64,000 nucleotides of DNA from an uncultured Lachnospiraceae bacterium (lineage in GTDB: Bacteria; Bacillota; Clostridia; Lachnospirales; Lachnospiraceae): positions 1 to 64,000 of the forward strand of contig CAMWGV010000003.1 of NCBI GenBank assembly GCA_947173945.1, given 5' to 3'. The position numbers were made by a program, and so were the translations under genes. Position 1 is the first letter of the stretch; each line of letters starts with the position of its first letter. This document shows, piece after piece, positions 18,444 through 26,237 of the stretch. The notes under the pieces are model-generated. The model had not been told where the DNA came from, searched no databases, and saw only the letters and a list, made by a program, of their open reading frames with translations.

Positions 18444-19046
18444 CTATTTGATATTATTTAACTTGGTTACTATAATCGGACCGGACAGGGATGTAATGCC
18501 TTTTGCGGTTTTTACGAGAGCAGAAAGCTTATCTGATTGTTTTCGTTCTGCATAAATGTTTCCAAGAGACGTGAATGTAGAAGTTATATCAGATTCGATT
18601 GATACTGCATATTCAAGAAAAACAACTGCAAGATCAATTTGTTCGGAAGCTATAAGCTCGTTACCGATTTTGTCAAGCAGTCGGATTAAGGATGTAAAAT
18701 TTGTGTCAAAGTATGTAAGGTCTTCAAGATTTGCAGCACCATACATCAGCTTCAAGTCGGTATTCGAATATTTGGACAGATTTATAATCTTTTCATTTGA
18801 CAATGAAGTAAGACTATCAGCAGAGTCTGACATTCCAAGAGACCTTAATTTGTATAGTGGAAGCTTGTCTAATGGTATTTGTAAATAGTCAAGGCTGGAT
18901 ATATCCTGACGTCTTGTGAAATTTGCAGAGTGTTCACGGGACCAGAACTTCTTTGCTTCCCTATCTTGACGACGATCTGATTTTGCTGCAGTTCTAAGGA
19001 CTGTCAGTGAAAATGACATAACAAAAATGAAAAACAGTAAACCCAT
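18444..19046 (-). CDS. Membrane-anchored protein of unknown function, TPR-like C-terminus
   Basis: A 200-residue protein. The start at 19046 follows AAAGGA; the longer frame to 19121 would overlap the divergent small gene. The N-terminus MGLLFFIFVMSFSLTVLR is a single membrane segment or uncleaved signal. The remainder is helical with LDKLPLYKLRSLGMSDSADS in the middle and a pair of TPR-like helices near the end (LAVVFLEYAVSIESDITSTF, LGNIYAERKQSDKLSALVK). I do not recognise the family. Only 28 bases separate its start from the start of the divergent 35-residue protein, so each promoter must lie in the other gene's coding region. Confidence 0.65.
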   Translation of the reverse strand: MGLLFFIFVMSFSLTVLRTAAKSDRRQDREAKKFWSREHSANFTRRQDISSLDYLQIPLDKLPLYKLRSLGMSDSADSLTSLSNEKIINLSKYSNTDLKLMYGAANLEDLTYFDTNFTSLIRLLDKIGNELIASEQIDLAVVFLEYAVSIESDITSTFTSLGNIYAERKQSDKLSALVKTAKGITSLSGPIIVTKLNNIK

Positions 19047-19074
19047 ATAAATAAATCCTTTCGGAGGTAAAAGT

Positions 19075-19182
19075 ATGATTAATTTTAATAACAAGAAAAA
19101 ACAGCGTTTAATTTCAGGCATTATTGCAGGGTTACTTGTGTTTGCAATGATTATAGGCCTTTTGGTCAGCAGTTTTCTCTAA
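19075..19182 (+). CDS. 35-residue single-pass membrane protein
   Basis: GGAGG at 19063-19067 lies 7 bases before an ATG that opens a 35-codon frame: a basic N-terminus (NFNNKKKQR) followed by one hydrophobic helix (GIIAGLLVFAMIIGLLVSSF) ending at the C-terminus. The strong ribosome site, positive-inside charge and clean membrane segment argue for a real small protein. Its neighbours are the divergent membrane-anchored TPR protein, with which it may be paired, and the AIR-synthase-like gene 47 bases downstream. Its function is unknown. Confidence 0.65.
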   Translation: MINFNNKKKQRLISGIIAGLLVFAMIIGLLVSSFL

Positions 19183-19229
19183 AAAGAATAACATAGTATA
19201 TATAAATTTTCAAGAAGGATGAAAGCTGT

Positions 19230-20198
19230 ATGGAACAAGGCTCACTTGGCGAACTCTATCTTACACGTTCGGTCACAAAGCATATCAGAAAGAAAAATAA
19301 GGCGGTGGCATTCGGAGCGGCAGTTGGCAATGATTATGCGAGAGTAAGGCTCAATGGGGATCTTATATGCACGGAGGCTGTTGCGGCAGATCCGTTCATT
19401 GGATGGACGAAAGCATTTAATAATCTTGCTGTTTCAGGAGCTGTTCCGGTTGGTGTGAGGATTGTTCTGCTTTTGCCGCCTGATGTTACGGAAAAAGAAA
19501 TAAAAGACTGTATGAGCAGCTTGAATGCTCTTGCTGATCAGGCATGTGTGCAGATACTCGGAGGACATTCACAGGTGTCTTCGGCATATGCTGTACCAAG
19601 TGTTTGTGTACAAGTGTATGGCGGGGCAGGCACATTTTGCCCATGCAGGGAGAAAATTCAAGAGGGCTTTGATATCATTATGACAGGACATACAGGTCTT
19701 ATGGGTGCCAGCCTCATAGCACGAAAATGCAGAGATGAACTGTCACGTAGATTCGCTCAAAGCTATATAGATGGTATGCTTGCACAGGAGGCTGATTACA
19801 GCGTGTTTCCTGCGGCAAAAGCTTTGGCAGAGCGTGGGGCCTGTTATATGCATGATGTTTCCTGCGGAGGAGTGTATGGTGCTCTTTGGCAACTTGGAGC
19901 AGGAATAAAAAGAGGAATCACAATTGATAATTTTAACATTCCGATTAAACAGGAGACGGTTGAGCTTTGTGAATTTTATAATATAAATCCTTATATGCTG
20001 GATGGAACAGGTGCTCTGCTTGCTGTTGTGGAGAATGGACAGACAGCGGTAGAGGAGCTTGGCAGGGTTGGGATAATGTCATGCACAATCGGAAGTGTTA
20101 CTTCCGAGAAAGAAAGAGTTGTAACAATTGGTGGGGATAAAAGATTTTTAGAACCGCCAAATGGTGATGAAATATATAAGGTGCTAAATATACTATAG
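19230..20198 (+). CDS. AIR synthase-related protein (PurM/HypE fold)
   Basis: A 322-residue protein of the PurM-like superfamily, whose members bind ATP and phosphorylate a carbonyl or carbamoyl oxygen. The N-terminal half contains AFGAAVGNDYARV, ADPFIGWTKAFNNLAVSGA and ILGGHSQVSSAYAVPSV. The C-terminal half contains TGHTGLMGASLIARK and MHDVSCGGVYGALWQL, which match the HypE/ThiL/SelD layout. It is not clearly HypE, because the C-terminal cysteine peptide motif is missing, and no hyp genes are nearby. It precedes the Lrp-aminotransferase pair by 62 bases. The substrate is unknown. Confidence 0.7.
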   Translation: MEQGSLGELYLTRSVTKHIRKKNKAVAFGAAVGNDYARVRLNGDLICTEAVAADPFIGWTKAFNNLAVSGAVPVGVRIVLLLPPDVTEKEIKDCMSSLNALADQACVQILGGHSQVSSAYAVPSVCVQVYGGAGTFCPCREKIQEGFDIIMTGHTGLMGASLIARKCRDELSRRFAQSYIDGMLAQEADYSVFPAAKALAERGACYMHDVSCGGVYGALWQLGAGIKRGITIDNFNIPIKQETVELCEFYNINPYMLDGTGALLAVVENGQTAVEELGRVGIMSCTIGSVTSEKERVVTIGGDKRFLEPPNGDEIYKVLNIL

Positions 20199-20260
20199 AG
20201 AATGACACGTCAGCATTACAGCAGGCATGTTAATATATATTTTAAGAAAGAAGGAAAGTC

Positions 20261-20743
20261 ATGAATATTGAGATTTTGAAGCTCTTGGAAACTGACAGTA
20301 AAATGACGGCATGTGACATAGCCAAAATGCTTGGGCTTGATGAGGCGGCAGTGGAAGCGGACATTAAGGCTATGGAGGAAGACAAAATCATTTGCGGATA
20401 CCATACAATGATTGACTGGGATAAGGTTGCGGAGGAAAAGGTAACTGCACTTATTGAGGTTAAGGTGACACCGCAGAGAGGACAGGGCTTTGATAGAATA
20501 GCAGAGAGAATATATAATTTTGAAGAGGTTAACGCTGTGTATCTCATGGCAGGAGCCTTTGATATTACGGTAATACTTCAGGGAACAAGCCTTAAGGAGG
20601 TTTCTAGATTTGTATCTGAGAAGCTTTCAACGATGGATGCGATTATAAGTACCTCCACACATTTTGTTCTCAAGAAATATAAGGATCACGGTATAATTTT
20701 TGACGCAGTAAAGCAGGATGAAAGGTTGGTTATTGCACCATGA
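20261..20743 (+). CDS. Lrp/AsnC family transcriptional regulator
   Basis: A 160-residue regulator. Residues 1-55 are the AsnC-type winged helix-turn-helix (KMTACDIAKMLGLDEAAVEA, then CGYHTMIDWDKV), and residues 65-145 are the RAM effector-binding domain (TALIEVKVTPQRGQGFDRIA, then VYLMAGAFDITVILQG). Such proteins bind amino acids and control nearby metabolic genes. Its stop overlaps the start of the aminotransferase by 4 bases (ATGA), so the two are translationally coupled and the regulator probably controls its own operon. AAGAAAGAAGG provides the ribosome site. Confidence 0.92.
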   Translation: MNIEILKLLETDSKMTACDIAKMLGLDEAAVEADIKAMEEDKIICGYHTMIDWDKVAEEKVTALIEVKVTPQRGQGFDRIAERIYNFEEVNAVYLMAGAFDITVILQGTSLKEVSRFVSEKLSTMDAIISTSTHFVLKKYKDHGIIFDAVKQDERLVIAP

Positions 20744-21909
20744 GAAATCCATTATCAAAAACAGTAACAAATATAAAGCCGTCAGGCATAAGAAAATTTT
20801 TCGATATAGTAAGTGAGATGCCCAATGCTATATCCTTAGGTGTTGGTGAGCCTGACTTTGACACCCCGTGGCACATAAGGGATGAAGGCTTATATTCTCT
20901 TGAAAAAGGGAGAACATTTTACACATCAAACTCAGGACTTCTAGAACTTAGGGAAGAAATATGTAAATGGTATAAGAGAAAGTATGATGTGGATTATGAT
21001 TTCAAACATGAGGCACTTATTACGGTAGGTGGAAGCGAGGGTATAGACATAGCACTTCGTGCCATGCTTGACCCGGGCGATGAGGTAATCATTCCAGAGC
21101 CATGTTATGTATCGTATGTGCCATGTGTTGAGCTTGCAGGTGGTGTGCCTGTAACGATTGCATTAAAGAATGAAAATGAATTTAGGCTCACACCGGAGGA
21201 GCTTCTTTCTGCTATAACAGATAAGACCAAGGTTCTTATCCTTGCATTCCCAAGTAATCCGACTGGAGCAATCATGACAAAAAAAGACCTTGAGCCTATC
21301 GCCGACATATGTAAGGAAAAGGATATTATTGTCATATCAGATGAGATATATTCAGAGCTTACATATGGTGGAGAGAAACATTGTACAATTGGTTCTCTGC
21401 CGGATATGAAAGAGAGAACTATCATAATAAATGGATTTTCTAAGGCATATGCCATGACAGGGTGGAGATTGGGTTATGCACTTGCACCTCATGTAATTGC
21501 AGAGCAGATGACGAAAATTCACCAGTTTGCAATTATGTGTGCACCTACTACAAGCCAGTATGCCGCCATTGCAGCAATAAAGGATGGAGACAAGGATATT
21601 GAGAGAATGCGGGAATCCTATGATAAGAGGCGTCATTTTCTTCTTGCAACATTTAAGGAGATGGGTCTTCCGTGCTTTGAGCCTAAGGGAGCCTTTTACA
21701 TGTTCCCATGCATAAAGGAGTTTGGGCTTACAAGTGACGAATTTGCCACAAAACTTCTTGAGGAGGAGGAGCTTGCGGTAGTTCCGGGAACTGCATTTGG
21801 TGACTGCGGAGAGGGCTTTCTTCGTATATCCTACGCATATTCCATTGATGAATTAAAGGAAGCCATGGGAAGAATCAATAATTTTATAACGAGGCTTAGG
21901 AATAAATAA
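20740..21909 (+). CDS. Pyridoxal-phosphate aminotransferase, class I/II
   Basis: A 389-residue fold-type I aminotransferase, closest in pattern to PatA/AspC-type enzymes that pair with Lrp regulators in Firmicutes. Visible sites are SLGVGEPDFDTP near the N-terminus, VGGSEGIDIALRAML, FPSNPTGAIM with the PLP-contact Asn, SDEIYSELTY, and INGFSKAYAMTGWRLGYALA with the Schiff-base lysine. The C-terminal arginine region is FLRISYAYSIDELKEA. The amino donor cannot be assigned. The start is the ATG overlapping the Lrp stop. trmL follows with no gap. Confidence 0.92.
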   Translation: MRNPLSKTVTNIKPSGIRKFFDIVSEMPNAISLGVGEPDFDTPWHIRDEGLYSLEKGRTFYTSNSGLLELREEICKWYKRKYDVDYDFKHEALITVGGSEGIDIALRAMLDPGDEVIIPEPCYVSYVPCVELAGGVPVTIALKNENEFRLTPEELLSAITDKTKVLILAFPSNPTGAIMTKKDLEPIADICKEKDIIVISDEIYSELTYGGEKHCTIGSLPDMKERTIIINGFSKAYAMTGWRLGYALAPHVIAEQMTKIHQFAIMCAPTTSQYAAIAAIKDGDKDIERMRESYDKRRHFLLATFKEMGLPCFEPKGAFYMFPCIKEFGLTSDEFATKLLEEEELAVVPGTAFGDCGEGFLRISYAYSIDELKEAMGRINNFITRLRNK

Positions 21910-22401
21910 ATGCTTAATATAGTTTTATTAGAGCCTGAGATGCCCGCAAATACAGGTAATATTGGACGTACCTGTGTTGCAGCGGGTGCAAGGCTTCATC
22001 TGATTGAGCCTATGGGCTTTCTTATAAACGACAAAATGCTTAAGCGTGCCGGTTTGGACTATTGGCACAAGCTTGACGTGATTACTTATATTAATTACGA
22101 GGACTTCCTTGAAAAAAATCAAGGCGCGAAAATATATATGGCAACCACAAAATCCAAGCAGAAATATACGGATGTTTCCTATGAGGAGGACGCATATATA
22201 ATGTTTGGCAAGGAAAGTGCAGGCATACCCGAGGAGCTTTTGCTTGGCAATAAGGAAAACTGTGTGCGTATTCCAATGATGCCGGAGGAGCGCTCCCTTA
22301 ATCTTTCCAATTCCGTTGCCATTGTTTTGTATGAGGCGTTAAGGCAACAGGGATTTCCGTGCCTTGAGGGGCAAGGACAGCTTCACAGGTATGAGTGGTA
22401 A
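21910..22401 (+). CDS. trmL: tRNA (cytidine34-2'-O)-methyltransferase
   Basis: A 163-residue SPOUT-class methyltransferase (CspR/TrmL) that 2'-O-methylates the wobble base of tRNA-Leu. Motifs are LLEPEMPANTGNIGRTCVA at the N-terminus, FGKESAGIPEELL in the middle and CVRIPMMPEERSLNLSNSVA in the C-terminal knot. The family's usual length is 150-165 residues. It starts at the base after the aminotransferase stop and so belongs to the Lrp operon, although its function is unrelated; such housekeeping hitch-hiking is common. Confidence 0.93.
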   Translation: MLNIVLLEPEMPANTGNIGRTCVAAGARLHLIEPMGFLINDKMLKRAGLDYWHKLDVITYINYEDFLEKNQGAKIYMATTKSKQKYTDVSYEEDAYIMFGKESAGIPEELLLGNKENCVRIPMMPEERSLNLSNSVAIVLYEALRQQGFPCLEGQGQLHRYEW

Positions 22402-22448
22402 ATGTAATTTAACGGCAAGTAATATAAAATTATTATGAACGTAATGTT

Positions 22449-22967
22449 ATGAGTAAGGATTATTATGAATTTGAAAAAGAAAATGGAGATGTGGGATTTC
22501 TCGCAGGAGTTGTTGATGTTCTGTCCGATAATCTTTCTATGATGTGCGATTCTGTATATGCAATGGAGGCTGATATTTTCTTTGCAGAAAACAACGATTT
22601 TTCAGCGTTAAGCAGGGCAGTTCAAAACAGATTTCGTAGCTATAATAACAGCGATTTTCGTGTTGATGATGAGCAGATTGATGCTATTAATTTTTCATCG
22701 GAAGATTATGAGAAAACCACAATTGATGCACTACATAAAATGTTTGCTAAATATTCTTCAAACGCTCAGCTTGACAAAAATATTGATGAGTTTTTTCAAT
22801 CGTTGAATTGGTATTTGGGAAAACCGGCTTGCTGTTATGTTCCAAAGAACCGAAACGATAACAATGCTGTTCTTTTTGGCAATGTATATCTCTATGAAGC
22901 TTTTGATTACCTGTTTATCGCTTATGATAGCTTTTTTGTTCTGTTTGTGTTCGGAACAGTAGAATAA
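22449..22967 (+). CDS. Hypothetical acidic protein
   Basis: A 172-residue protein I do not recognise. It is acidic, rich in Asp, Asn, Phe and Tyr, with no signal peptide or clear membrane segment, though the C-terminus is aromatic and hydrophobic (AFDYLFIAYDSFFVLFVFG). The start is uncertain because no good ribosome site precedes the ATG. Helical stretches include SALSRAVQNRFRSYNN and TTIDALHKMFAKY. The composition and isolated position recall small immunity-type or accessory proteins, but nothing in the flanks supports that. It is followed 46 bases later by the radical SAM gene. Confidence 0.55.
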   Translation: MSKDYYEFEKENGDVGFLAGVVDVLSDNLSMMCDSVYAMEADIFFAENNDFSALSRAVQNRFRSYNNSDFRVDDEQIDAINFSSEDYEKTTIDALHKMFAKYSSNAQLDKNIDEFFQSLNWYLGKPACCYVPKNRNDNNAVLFGNVYLYEAFDYLFIAYDSFFVLFVFGTVE

Positions 22968-23013
22968 ATTTATCTCACACAAATCGTTATAGAACCGTAA
23001 AAAGGAAAAAATA

Positions 23014-23982
23014 ATGACAGATATTGACTGGCTTGGAAAGCCGTATTATTCTTTAGATGCATATTTTAAGCACACCTATGGTGAAAAGTGCTATAAGCTT
23101 GCAGTTGATGCAGGCTTTACATGTCCAAACAGGGACGGAAGCCTTGACACCCGTGGGTGTGTTTTTTGCAGTGCAGGAGGAAGTGGTGATTTTGCTGTCG
23201 GTCTGTCTGATGCACTTGCCTCAATTGATGAATTATCCGAAAAAAAACTGGTAATATATTTTCAGGCATTTACAAATACCTATGGTAACGTGGATGATAT
23301 GAGAAGACTTTTTACATCAGCACTTACTCATGAGCATATTATTGGAATATCAATAGCAACAAGACCGGATTGTCTTGGATCGGATGTGCTTTTGCTTCTG
23401 GAGGAGTTAAAGCTGCAGTTTGCAGAAAAATTTATCTGGCTTGAGCTTGGATTACAGACAATTCATCAGGAAACAGCCCAATATATAAGGCGGCATTATG
23501 ATTTATATGTTTATAATGATGCAGTAAAAAATCTTAAAGCATTGAAAATTCCCTTTATCACCCACATAATACTTGGGCTTCCGGGAGAAACGAAAGATAT
23601 GATGCTCGAGACGGTGAGATATGTAAGTGATATTTCCAAAACGGAAGAAAATGAGCCCAATGGCATTAAACTGCAGCTGCTTCATGTTTTAAACGGAACC
23701 GATATGGCGGATGATTATATTGCAGGAAGCTTTAAGGTGCTTCTTCAGGATGAATATATAGAATTGGCAATAAAGTGTCTGCGGAATATAGACCAAAGCA
23801 TTGTAATTCACAGAATTACGGGGGATGGCCCCAAGAAAATACTGATTGCACCTAAGTGGTCAGCAAATAAAAGAGCAGTGTTAAATTCCTTCCACAAGAG
23901 GATGAAAGAGCTTGGTGCAAGGCAGGGAGACGAATTACATCAGCATGCCCAGAATAATACTTGCGATGATTCCGGCAAGTGA
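23014..23982 (+). CDS. TIGR01212-family radical SAM protein (YhcC-like)
   Basis: A 322-residue radical SAM protein. The cluster-binding cysteines are in FTCPNRDGSLDTRGCVFC: the family uses a CxxxxxxxxxCxxC spacing instead of the usual CxxxCxxC. The N-terminal WLGKPYYSLDAYFKHTYGEK and the downstream IYFQAFTNTYG, IATRPDCL and LELGLQTIHQETA are diagnostic of the YhcC/YtqA group. The reaction is not established. The last 48 bases overlap, tail to tail, the end of the convergent spmB gene, so the C-terminal 15 residues (ending NNTCDDSGK) may be a late extension. Confidence 0.88.
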   Translation: MTDIDWLGKPYYSLDAYFKHTYGEKCYKLAVDAGFTCPNRDGSLDTRGCVFCSAGGSGDFAVGLSDALASIDELSEKKLVIYFQAFTNTYGNVDDMRRLFTSALTHEHIIGISIATRPDCLGSDVLLLLEELKLQFAEKFIWLELGLQTIHQETAQYIRRHYDLYVYNDAVKNLKALKIPFITHIILGLPGETKDMMLETVRYVSDISKTEENEPNGIKLQLLHVLNGTDMADDYIAGSFKVLLQDEYIELAIKCLRNIDQSIVIHRITGDGPKKILIAPKWSANKRAVLNSFHKRMKELGARQGDELHQHAQNNTCDDSGK

Positions 23983-24459
23983 AGCGAGAAGAGCGCTTGC
24001 CAGTGTCCAACGGGTTTTTGTAACTCCGACTGCCAGAAAATAAACGGACATTGTATAAAAAATTGTTTCTGTGCTGCTCATAAGTACAGAAACCGTATTT
24101 CCAATGACCGAATCCGGTCCGTATGTCTTAAAAATATCTAAAACCATTCCTGTTGCTGCGGAGGAGGAAAACAGCCGCACTATGGATATAGGAAATACTT
24201 CGGGATGTATTCTGAATATATTAGCAAGAGGGGTAAATATGCTGCACAAGGCTGAGAGGCCACCGGAGCTCCTGAAAATGCCCACGGCCACCAGAAGTCC
24301 TACAAGTGTTGGGGCAATATCAATAACGAGTTTAAACCCCTCGCGTACACCATCCAAAAATACCTCATAAACTTGAACTTTATGTGATATTCCGTAAAAA
24401 ACTATATAACCGATTATGAGAGGAATGGCATATTTTGATACATATAGCAGGAACTGCAT
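23935..24459 (-). CDS. spmB: Spore maturation protein B
   Basis: A 174-residue membrane protein with the nucleoside-recognition (Gate) domain, as in SpmB, which is needed for spore core dehydration in Bacillus. The start at 24459 is chosen because the GGAGG ribosome site lies within what would be the first codons of the longer frame. About four membrane segments are visible. Family motifs include IAPTLVGLLVAVGIFRSSGG, FPISIVRLFSSSAATGM and SSTETIFYTMSVYF. spmA normally lies just upstream, but there is none here: the next gene upstream is divergent. Its 3' end overlaps the radical SAM gene by 48 bases. Confidence 0.88.
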   Translation of the reverse strand: MQFLLYVSKYAIPLIIGYIVFYGISHKVQVYEVFLDGVREGFKLVIDIAPTLVGLLVAVGIFRSSGGLSALCSIFTPLANIFRIHPEVFPISIVRLFSSSAATGMVLDIFKTYGPDSVIGNTVSVLMSSTETIFYTMSVYFLAVGVTKTRWTLASALLASLAGIIASIILGMLM

Positions 24460-24478
24460 TACAACCTCCATATTATTC

Positions 24479-24507
24479 TTGAAAAAAAGAATAAAATATT
24501 ATATCAT
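24479..24507 (+). promoter_or_regulatory. Promoter for the DHH phosphoesterase gene
   Basis: TTGAAA (24479-24484), a 17-base spacer and TATCAT (24502-24507), each one base from consensus, leave a leader of about 40 bases before the ATG at 24557. Confidence 0.5.
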
Positions 24508-24556
24508 TACACTATATGTTCTAGTGGGAAAAAAATATACGTAAAGGGGATATGAT

Positions 24557-25477
24557 ATGAGATTAGTTACACGTTCAGATTTCGATGGATTGGCATGTGG
24601 AGCTTTGCTTAAGGAAGCGGGAATAATTGATCATTGGACTTTTGCACATCCGAAGGATTTACAGGATGGTCTTGTCCCTATTGACGAGAATGACTGCCTT
24701 GCAAATGTACCGTATGTCGAGGGCTGTGGTCTTTGGTTTGACCATCATTCAAGTGAGTTTGAGAGAAACCAGCTTGAGGGCAAATATAAAGGTGAGAGCA
24801 GAATTACACCATCGTGCGCCAGGATTATATATGAATATTATGGCGGCAAGGAAAGATTTCCACAATTTGATGACATGATGGAAGCTGTTGATAAAGTTGA
24901 TTCCGGAAACCTTACCGTGGATGAAATACTGAATCCGCAGGGTTGGATTCTTGTAGGATTTCTTATGGACCCAAGAACAGGACTTGGAAGATGGAGAAAT
25001 TTTACCATTCCAAACTACAAGCTTATGGAGGAGCTTATTGACGCATGTCGTACTATGTCCACAGAAGAGATATTAAATCTTCCGGATGTAGTCGAAAGAA
25101 TTGAGGTATACAGAGAACAGACTGAAAAGTTCAGAGAGATGGTATTGGCTCATACAAGGGTTGAGAAGGATGTAATCATTTCGGATTTAAGAGGAGTAAC
25201 ACCAATTTATACGGGAAACAGGTTTTATATATACAGCCTCTATCCGGAACAAAATATTTCTATCTGGATTGTAAACGGTAAGGGTGGACATGGCTGCTCT
25301 GCTGCTGTTGGTTACAGCATAATTAACAAGACTTCAAATGTTGATGTTGGAAGTCTCATGCTTAAATATGGCGGTGGCGGACACAAAAAGGTTGGAACCT
25401 GCCAGTTTTCAGATGATGACATGGACGAGAAGCTTCCGAAGCTTATTGACGAGATTGTCAACTACAAAGAAAAATAA
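24557..25477 (+). CDS. DHH family phosphoesterase
   Basis: A 306-residue protein of the DHH superfamily, which includes exopolyphosphatases, nanoRNases and cyclic-dinucleotide phosphodiesterases. The N-terminus has the metal motif RSDFDGLACGALL, followed by WFDHHSSEF, the DHH signature, and a central D-containing helix (MEAVDKVDSGNL). The C-terminal DHHA1 motif is GGGGHKKVGTCQF. The N-terminal motif and the family's length (about 300) are closest to uncharacterised Clostridial exopolyphosphatase-like proteins; the substrate cannot be told from sequence. It is monocistronic, with its own promoter and a strong terminator downstream. Confidence 0.85.
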   Translation: MRLVTRSDFDGLACGALLKEAGIIDHWTFAHPKDLQDGLVPIDENDCLANVPYVEGCGLWFDHHSSEFERNQLEGKYKGESRITPSCARIIYEYYGGKERFPQFDDMMEAVDKVDSGNLTVDEILNPQGWILVGFLMDPRTGLGRWRNFTIPNYKLMEELIDACRTMSTEEILNLPDVVERIEVYREQTEKFREMVLAHTRVEKDVIISDLRGVTPIYTGNRFYIYSLYPEQNISIWIVNGKGGHGCSAAVGYSIINKTSNVDVGSLMLKYGGGGHKKVGTCQFSDDDMDEKLPKLIDEIVNYKEK

Positions 25478-25523
25478 TATGGCTTACATAATGTAAAACA
25501 ACGCGAAAAGCAAAAGCGTGTTT

Positions 25524-25592
25524 GGAGACCGTTGTACGGAGAAAAATTCTACTACAATACATTTTTTCTTCGTGCGGCGGTCTCCCTTTTTT
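25524..25592 (+). terminator. Strong terminator after the DHH gene
   Basis: Arms at 25524-25545 and 25564-25585 pair over 22 positions with four G-U wobbles. An 18-base loop separates them and CTTTTTT follows. It isolates the DHH gene from the Tad pilus operon. Confidence 0.85.
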
Positions 25593-25623
25593 ACAAATTG
25601 TATATTTTTAGAATACAATTTGT
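25593..25623. promoter_or_regulatory. Possible operator upstream of the Tad operon
   Basis: ACAAATTGTAT (25593-25603) and ATACAATTTGT (25613-25623) form a perfect 11-bp inverted repeat with a 9-base spacer. It ends 4 bases before the -35 box of the Tad promoter. The arms are AT-rich with no U-tract after them, so an operator is more likely than a terminator. Confidence 0.45.
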
Positions 25624-25626
25624 CGC

Positions 25627-25656
25627 TTTACATATTTAAAAACTCTGTGTTATAGT
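25627..25656 (+). promoter_or_regulatory. Promoter of the Tad pilus operon
   Basis: TTTACA (25627-25632), an 18-base spacer and TATAGT (25651-25656). The leader of about 110 bases contains a small hairpin (AGATAG/CTATCT at 25672-25690). No other promoter of this quality is seen before the operon. Confidence 0.55.
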
Positions 25657-25769
25657 ATCATTGTGTTCGAGAGATAGTGTTCGGCTATCTTGGGATCACA
25701 TTCTAATTTTCAATTGAATATTCATATTTATTACCTATTTTAATTTTAGAACAGCTACGAAAGTGAGGA

Positions 25770-26204
25770 GTGATAAAAATAGTATTTGCATTTCTGGCAG
25801 TTTTGTCAGGGCTGGCTGTTATATATGACATAAAAACCTTTTGCATACCAAACAGGCTGACAGGCTGCGGCTGCATTTGCGGACTTACATACAGTCTTAT
25901 TGCGAAAGGGGCAGACGGTATAATTAACAGCATTGCAGGAATTGTGCTTCCTATAGTTATATTTATGGTTTTGTATGTGTTAAATGTCATAGGGGCAGGA
26001 GACATAAAGCTGTTTGCGGCAATCGGATCATTCATATGTTACAGGGTATTTATCATAGTAGCGGTTTCGTTTGTCTTAGCAGCGGTATATGGAATAGTGT
26101 TGTGTCTGAGAAAAGGAGGGATTTTTATGAATAGGACAAAAATACATATGTCTGTTCCGATTTTCATTGCCACTATGGTATATGGCATCTGTTCATTGCT
26201 TTAA
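25770..26204 (+). CDS. tadV: Prepilin peptidase (TadV/CpaA-like, A24 family)
   Basis: A 144-residue membrane aspartic protease that cleaves prepilin leaders. The two catalytic aspartates are visible: YDIKTFCIPN (residues about 19-28) and the GxGD motif GAGDIKLFAAIGSF. Four or so membrane segments fit the short, methylase-less TadV type. An in-frame stop lies 6 bases upstream of the GTG at 25770, so the start is this GTG or later. The GAGGAG ribosome site overlaps that GTG, and no ATG is available, so the true start is uncertain. It is the first gene of the Tad operon; its likely substrate is the Flp pilin encoded at 30505. Confidence 0.82.
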   Translation: MIKIVFAFLAVLSGLAVIYDIKTFCIPNRLTGCGCICGLTYSLIAKGADGIINSIAGIVLPIVIFMVLYVLNVIGAGDIKLFAAIGSFICYRVFIIVAVSFVLAAVYGIVLCLRKGGIFMNRTKIHMSVPIFIATMVYGICSLL

Positions 26205-26237
26205 AAGGGTTATTTGCCAAAGCTTTGGGAGGTGTAT

